From Ipomoea triloba (lineage: Eukaryota > Streptophyta > Magnoliopsida > Solanales > Convolvulaceae), in contig NC_044927.1 of the NCBI RefSeq assembly GCF_003576645.1, forward strand, positions 19,683,018-19,747,017: 64,000 nt of DNA, written 5' to 3'. The notes below the pieces were generated by a model, which saw only the letters and a list, made by a program, of their open reading frames with translations, did no database searches and was not told the origin of the DNA. A program made the translations under genes and the position numbers. Below are positions 59,619 through 64,000 of this stretch, piece after piece. The number at the start of each line of letters is the position of its first letter. The first letter of the stretch is position 1.

Positions 59619-60217
59619 GGAACCGTATTGAAAATGCTGAAAATGAACTTAAATATGAACATAGTGTGGTAGGCACGGTCGTGCCAAAAATCAGCCCAAA
59701 AATGTTGCTTACTGCCTCGATGGCACGGCTTTAGGCACTTGGTCGTGCCTTTTGACCTTCAAAACTTTGAATTTTGGATTTATGGTCTTCACAAATGTTG
59801 TAGCCCTTCGATTTTTTTTCCAATGGTGCAAGAATCACTTCATTTGAACATTCCTAGACTGAGATATGGTCAAAATACCAAACAGTGGTTGAAATGAGCG
59901 AAAATTACAATGCATTGATCTTTTGCACCTCTTTTGTTTTGGTTTGCCCAAATGACCAAGACCATTGAAAACACCAATCTTAGGCTCCCTTTGAAGTGTT
60001 ATATCCATATTCATAGCTTCATATTTGGCTCTCAATTTTCATTGACCCCAAATGCATCCAAAATGTCTATAAAAGCACACAATTGCTTCATCTCAACAGT
60101 TTATGCACCTAAAGATTTAAACAAAGGAATTAAGGCACGTTTTGCATAAAATCCAAGTATTTATCATTCAAAATAGGTCTATATATGGGATAAAAACATG
60201 AACATAAATGCACTTAT
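59619..60217 (-). mobile_element. LTR-retrotransposon fragment (TGATAAGTGC-type end)
   Basis: On the minus strand it starts TGATAAGTGCATTTATG, a start common for plant gypsy LTRs. It holds perfect hairpins such as GGCACG-GT-CGTGCC (59673-59686) and a second TGGCACGG…CGTGCC set. No ORF has similarity. The other end runs into the right end of the 52638-59618 element, so the fragment may be truncated there. Confidence 0.45.
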
Positions 60218-61059
60218 CAATAACCCTACCAATTGATCTGCTAAACAACATTACAGAATATTGTATATTTGTGTTCAAGCAAATTAACTAAAATCACATA
60301 ACTATATTACATGCATTACATAAAATACATTAAACATTGTAATATAACTACTTCCTCTATCTTTTTTTTTATGTCATACTTACTATTCATTAGTCAAAGC
60401 AACTCTTTCTTCCCTGTTTATTTTCTTTAGTATTTTTTACATATTTTAAATTTTGATTTTTTTTTGTTTAATAGTATTTCTAGTGTAGTTTCTAAATATA
60501 TAAATTTTGTATACTAATACTAAACTTAATATTATCAAAAATTGGATGAAAAATAACTTTAGTCAAGCATTGTTAACCGAACCAGACACATCAAATGAGA
60601 CGAATGGAGTAATAAAATTTAGGCATAACACAATATAACATACATAAAACATCCAACCACAATCTCATTAGAAATAGAAACATTACCACCTAAAACAGAA
60701 TGATTTAACAGTCTTTGATCATAATGATCAAACTGAAACACTTAATGTCATCATGGCATCAAAATATTCTATATTATAAATCTAGAATTAAAAGTCAATA
60801 CATCTAATTCTTCCCCTTTTTAATAAGCTTAACCTTCAATTTCTTTTAAGCTTCAGTTCAAGAAAGTTTATCTATCAAACAACGCTTGACTGAACTGGGT
60901 TCAATCATGTGTGCTTTTTCTTTAGTGTCATTCAAATTAATGGGACTTTTAGCCTCATCAAATGAAATGGAATCCCAAAAAAAAAAAAAAAGAATGCATA
61001 TAAATATTAAAAATAATTAAATAGATATATGTTTAATTTAAATAATTGTATACTTACCA
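60218..61059. other. AT-rich DNA with a Stowaway-like MITE
   Basis: Apart from the MITE at 60351-60609 there is no recognisable feature. The minus-strand RPA-like remnant begins to lose similarity around 61060. Confidence 0.4.
60351..60609. mobile_element. Stowaway-like (Tc1/mariner) MITE, 259 bp, TA target
   Basis: The left end CTTCCTCTATC and the reverse complement of the right end CTCCATTCGTC resemble the Stowaway terminus CTCCCTCCGTC. Both sides are flanked by TA. The interior is AT-rich and non-coding (ATGTCATACTTACTATTCA near the left end). Confidence 0.65.
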
Positions 61060-63120
61060 AGCACAAATCTTCATGTCTATGTTCATCCTCAATCAATCTA
61101 GAAATATGATCCCTTTCTTTTTATTTATCGAATGTAGAACAATAGGTTGATATGAGAGTATAATCAATTACAATTTTCATCACAGTGAAAGCACTATGAA
61201 AGTTGTTAAGTTGCTCGTTCGCAACCACCAAAAACTTATTTGCCTACTATAAATATCTTCTAATTCTTTGGGCATTTCGGCATTCCCCTAAAAATTCTAA
61301 ATTAAATAAAACAATACGACTAAGATTTAAATGAATATTATGTAAAAAGTACATATGAATATTTTTCTTTCAATAGTGTAGCTGGTAAACCGATCAGCTT
61401 AGTACACTCCCGATCCCAAATTAAAAACGGTGCATTACTATTGGCATAAGCCACCATTACTATCAAACGATATTTCAAAAGTATTTCTTGCCACTTTTGA
61501 CCATATTTTGCAAAGCACAATAGACCTTTGTTATAAACTAATTTCTTTTTGCATCCATTTGTAAGACACGACTTGTAAAACTACTTCCCAACACTTTCTA
61601 TTCCTACTATTTTGGTTGCAACCCTGAATTCACCAATATCCAAAATATGACTCTGTTACAATGTATGTATTATTTGTTTATAGCTACTTTCGCAACCTAC
61701 TAAAACACAAAGAATCAACAGTTGTCTCCACTGAGGCTCAAACCCACTCCATATCATGTGGAGTGTAAACTGGCTTGGGTGCCACTAGACCACAAGATCT
61801 AGTGCAGTTAAACTAATTGCCTTTGTATTTTCATACAAATCAGAAATTGAATGGAGTGGAATTGCTCCATTCCTAAAATCATCAACAACATTTCCATAAG
61901 ATAGCATGAACACAGAGCTTATGTTTCGTAGTGGAGTCTAAATATCAATTGGGCTAAAAAAACATTAAAATACACGCTACAAAACTTCAATAGATAAACA
62001 TTGAATCTTTTTTTGTTTACATTTTCTTAAAATCAGAAAACTCGAGACTGTCGTGATTAAATCACAATTTTGTAGCATCATAAGAATTTTATATTTTAAC
62101 TTCCCCTAATAAATGTCAAGGAAAAATAAAAAGAATCGAAGATTAATAGAAACAACAACCAAAAGCCTTTAAAAAAATGATTCATCACTATTAATAGTAG
62201 TTCTGCACATTTGAATCAACACTATAAAGGTCCCTCCACTACTTTGTTGTAGTATGGTACCACGACTTACGTGGTCATTTCAAATCGTGCATTTTAAATG
62301 GTTGTCCCTTGAAGAAATAAAACAAACACAATAATAGAGATTATTTACCAAATAAAATCAGTTGTAATCAAAGTAATTACACAATATTAATTAAAACATA
62401 TTGGTCATCTTCAAGAATAAAGTCAATCAATCGTAAAGGCTTCCCATCTATAATCTTGTCTAGTAGTGAATAAATTTCAATGACCTTACCAAAAAATGGA
62501 TACACTGTTATACTTAAGAAATCTAACAACCATATTAAATAAGTACAAATCCTTAATATTAATGACGAATTTAAATACATATAGCAAATGTGAAATTCTC
62601 AACTAATAACTTCTCATTTAGGTTTTGATCCAAGAACAATGATTCCATGCTTCATAATCGAAACATGAATTTAAAAAACGCCTTGTGTTTGTACTTGTAC
62701 TCCTTCACTTTAGTAACATATTTAAACATAATCATAAATTGATGCGTTACAGTCTTGTACTTATAGAAATTAGTTATAACCAAAAAGTTTTTAATGCCAT
62801 AGACACCTCGTTTTGTAAAAATATTCCTGAATTTTGTGACTTGGTCTTTAGGTATTAATGCATGAAAATATGTTTCCTTCAACCAAACCATTATATGCAA
62901 TAGTAAAAAAATATCACTATGAACATGTTAAAATCGAAATAAGTATATTAATAAGACGGCTAAATGGTTGTATCTCTTGATCATGCAACACACACTCTTT
63001 GCTCTTGATTTGATTGCTATCGCGTATCTCTCAAACTTCATACGGTCTAATCAATCGCACATTCGCACCCTAATTTTCTTTTTGGTGCTCAAGGAACTTA
63101 ATTTGCTAGCAGTTGAGGAG
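61060..63120 (-). pseudogene. RPA70-like (replication protein A large subunit) gene remnant
   Basis: Minus-strand frames in order: KKKIRVRMCD near 63060, FHALIPKDQVTKFRNIF and VYGIKNFLVITNF (62870-62740), GKPLRLIDFILEDD (about 62425), the zinc-ribbon-like FYKSCLTNGCKKKLV, then KYRLIVMVAYANSNAPFLIWDRE (61480-61400) and MPKELEDI with FLVVANEQLNNFHSAFTV (about 61280-61190). These are the OB-fold blocks of plant RPA1-like proteins, including those of Helitrons. Introns are present, and stops and frame changes suggest decay. A SINE lies between two of the blocks (61651-61803). Confidence 0.75.
61651..61803 (-). mobile_element. tRNA-derived SINE inside the RPA-like remnant
   Basis: On the minus strand an A-box-like GGTCTAGTGGCACC is followed by the B box GGGTTTGAGCC about 40 bases on. 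The 3' end ACATTGTAACAGAGTC is shared with the copy at 46655-46799. Confidence 0.6.
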
Positions 63121-63270
63121 TCATTAAGAACTTTCGAATTTAATGCAGAAATTAACAACATAAGACTCTCAAAGTGTATATGTCTATTTATAGATAGATT
63201 TGCCCCCAAATCTGATTTTAAAATACATCTTTCAACAAACATAGAAGAACTAAAAGGTCATATTGGGTAA

Positions 63271-63770
63271 TGTGAAATAATAATGATTCAGCAAATGCAT
63301 GCTTAACCAGAAAATATGATAACCTTATATATTTGCATTAGAAATTGATTATCTTAACAGATATTATGATATAAAAAATACAAATAGTAATAATAATGCT
63401 TCTCTTTTTGATACAAAAATGAACAAATTATTTTCCCACAAGAAAAATTCACATACATCATATTCTTACAAGTTTTATTTTTTATTTTATAATACAAGAA
63501 ATTGAAAGTTTAAGAATTAAATTTAATTAAATTGAAAATTTTAAAAATTGACTTAGTATTTGAGTTACCAAAATAATTAAATTTTGACTTGTTTTTTAAG
63601 TGACGAATAAATTGAAAATTTGAAAAATTTGGATTTGAATGATAATGATAAAGAGCTGATATTCATTGAGAAAGAAGATGCTTTGGAGCTAAATATTAAA
63701 TTATGGTTGACATATACTATTATAGACTAAGTATAATTGTTCATAAGAATGTATTTTTTAAGGGAAAAAA
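63271..63770. other. AT-rich DNA before the terminal CACTA fragment
   Basis: A short frame around 63640-63730 (KELIFIEKEDALELNIKLW) may belong to the following CACTA protein but has no recognisable domain. Otherwise empty. Confidence 0.35.
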
Positions 63771-64000
63771 ATGGTTGCTTTGACTTTGGAAGAGAAGACG
63801 GATGACATTGTTGCATATGGTATAATCATATCAATCAATTGCAACATGTTACACATTGATTGTATGTGTGTTGCCATTGATCAAACAGTTGATATAGATG
63901 CCCCTTTGCCATTTCCACTGTTGAGTACATGTCAACATGTTGATGATGCTGTGAGATATCATGTGAATTAGCCTACAAGTTTTATAAAAGTGCAACATAA
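63771..64000 (+). pseudogene. CACTA-type protein fragment (DUF8039-like), runs off the window
   Basis: The frame starts MVALTLEEKTDDIVAYGI and continues with CMCVAIDQTVDIDAPLPF, HVDDAVRYHVN and a TAG where the family usually has Trp-Pro. The pattern VAxGxI…VxIDxxxDxDAPLPxP…VxDAVxxxV is that of the conserved domain in En/Spm-associated plant proteins. Only part is in view. Confidence 0.6.

Overview
This is nuclear DNA of a flowering plant, almost certainly a eudicot. The evidence is AT-rich intergenic DNA, genes with many short GT-AG introns, and a dense mix of plant transposon families: Copia and LINE retroelements, tRNA-type SINEs, MULEs, CACTA, hAT, Harbinger/Tourist, Stowaway and Helitrons. 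I cannot name the species. All coordinates were counted by hand, so single-base errors are possible. There is one 140-base N gap (44195-44334) and one isolated N (8207).

Five host genes look intact and all lie in the central block. They are a STE20/FRAY-type Ser/Thr kinase (23381-30491, +, 21 coding exons, 706 aa); a MYG1-family hydrolase (33421-35866, +, 7 exons, 371 aa); an intronless plastid-type HpcH/HpaI aldolase (36660-37700, +, 346 aa); an early-nodulin-like phytocyanin (40063-40784, +, 2 exons, 203 aa); and MTA, the METTL3-type mRNA m6A methyltransferase (47227-50953, -, 7 exons, 726 aa). As I recall the Arabidopsis map, the kinase, aldolase and MTA homologues are also close together on chromosome 4 (around AT4G10730-AT4G10760), so this block is probably conserved.

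The left arm (1-22.9 kb) is almost wholly repeats. It holds a Mutator-type element with a pentatricopeptide gene fragment (1701-2728), a Copia element with 133-bp LTRs (3669-10630) split by a 2.6-kb LTR-like insertion, a fold-back MITE, a decayed hAT, a Harbinger-like element carrying a LINE fragment, and a Helitron locus in which the 5' end is repeated five times in tandem (19165-20286).

Between the phytocyanin and MTA lies a stack of nested insertions. A MULE-type element (42640-44550, 10-bp target duplication) contains a second, inner Pack-MULE (42712-43874, 9-bp duplication) that carries a broken, intronless RPL15 copy. Next to it is a 5'-truncated LINE (15-bp target duplication) that contains a Tourist-like MITE. 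A four-unit tandem array with tRNA-type Pol III boxes lies just after the aldolase gene.

The right arm (51-64 kb) appears to be a decayed Helitron-type locus on the minus strand, with PIF1 helicase and RPA70-like remnants. It is broken up by an LTR-like element that itself carries a 5.27-kb CACTA transposon with TIRs, subterminal repeats, an ACT target duplication and a disrupted transposase. The window ends inside another CACTA-type protein fragment.
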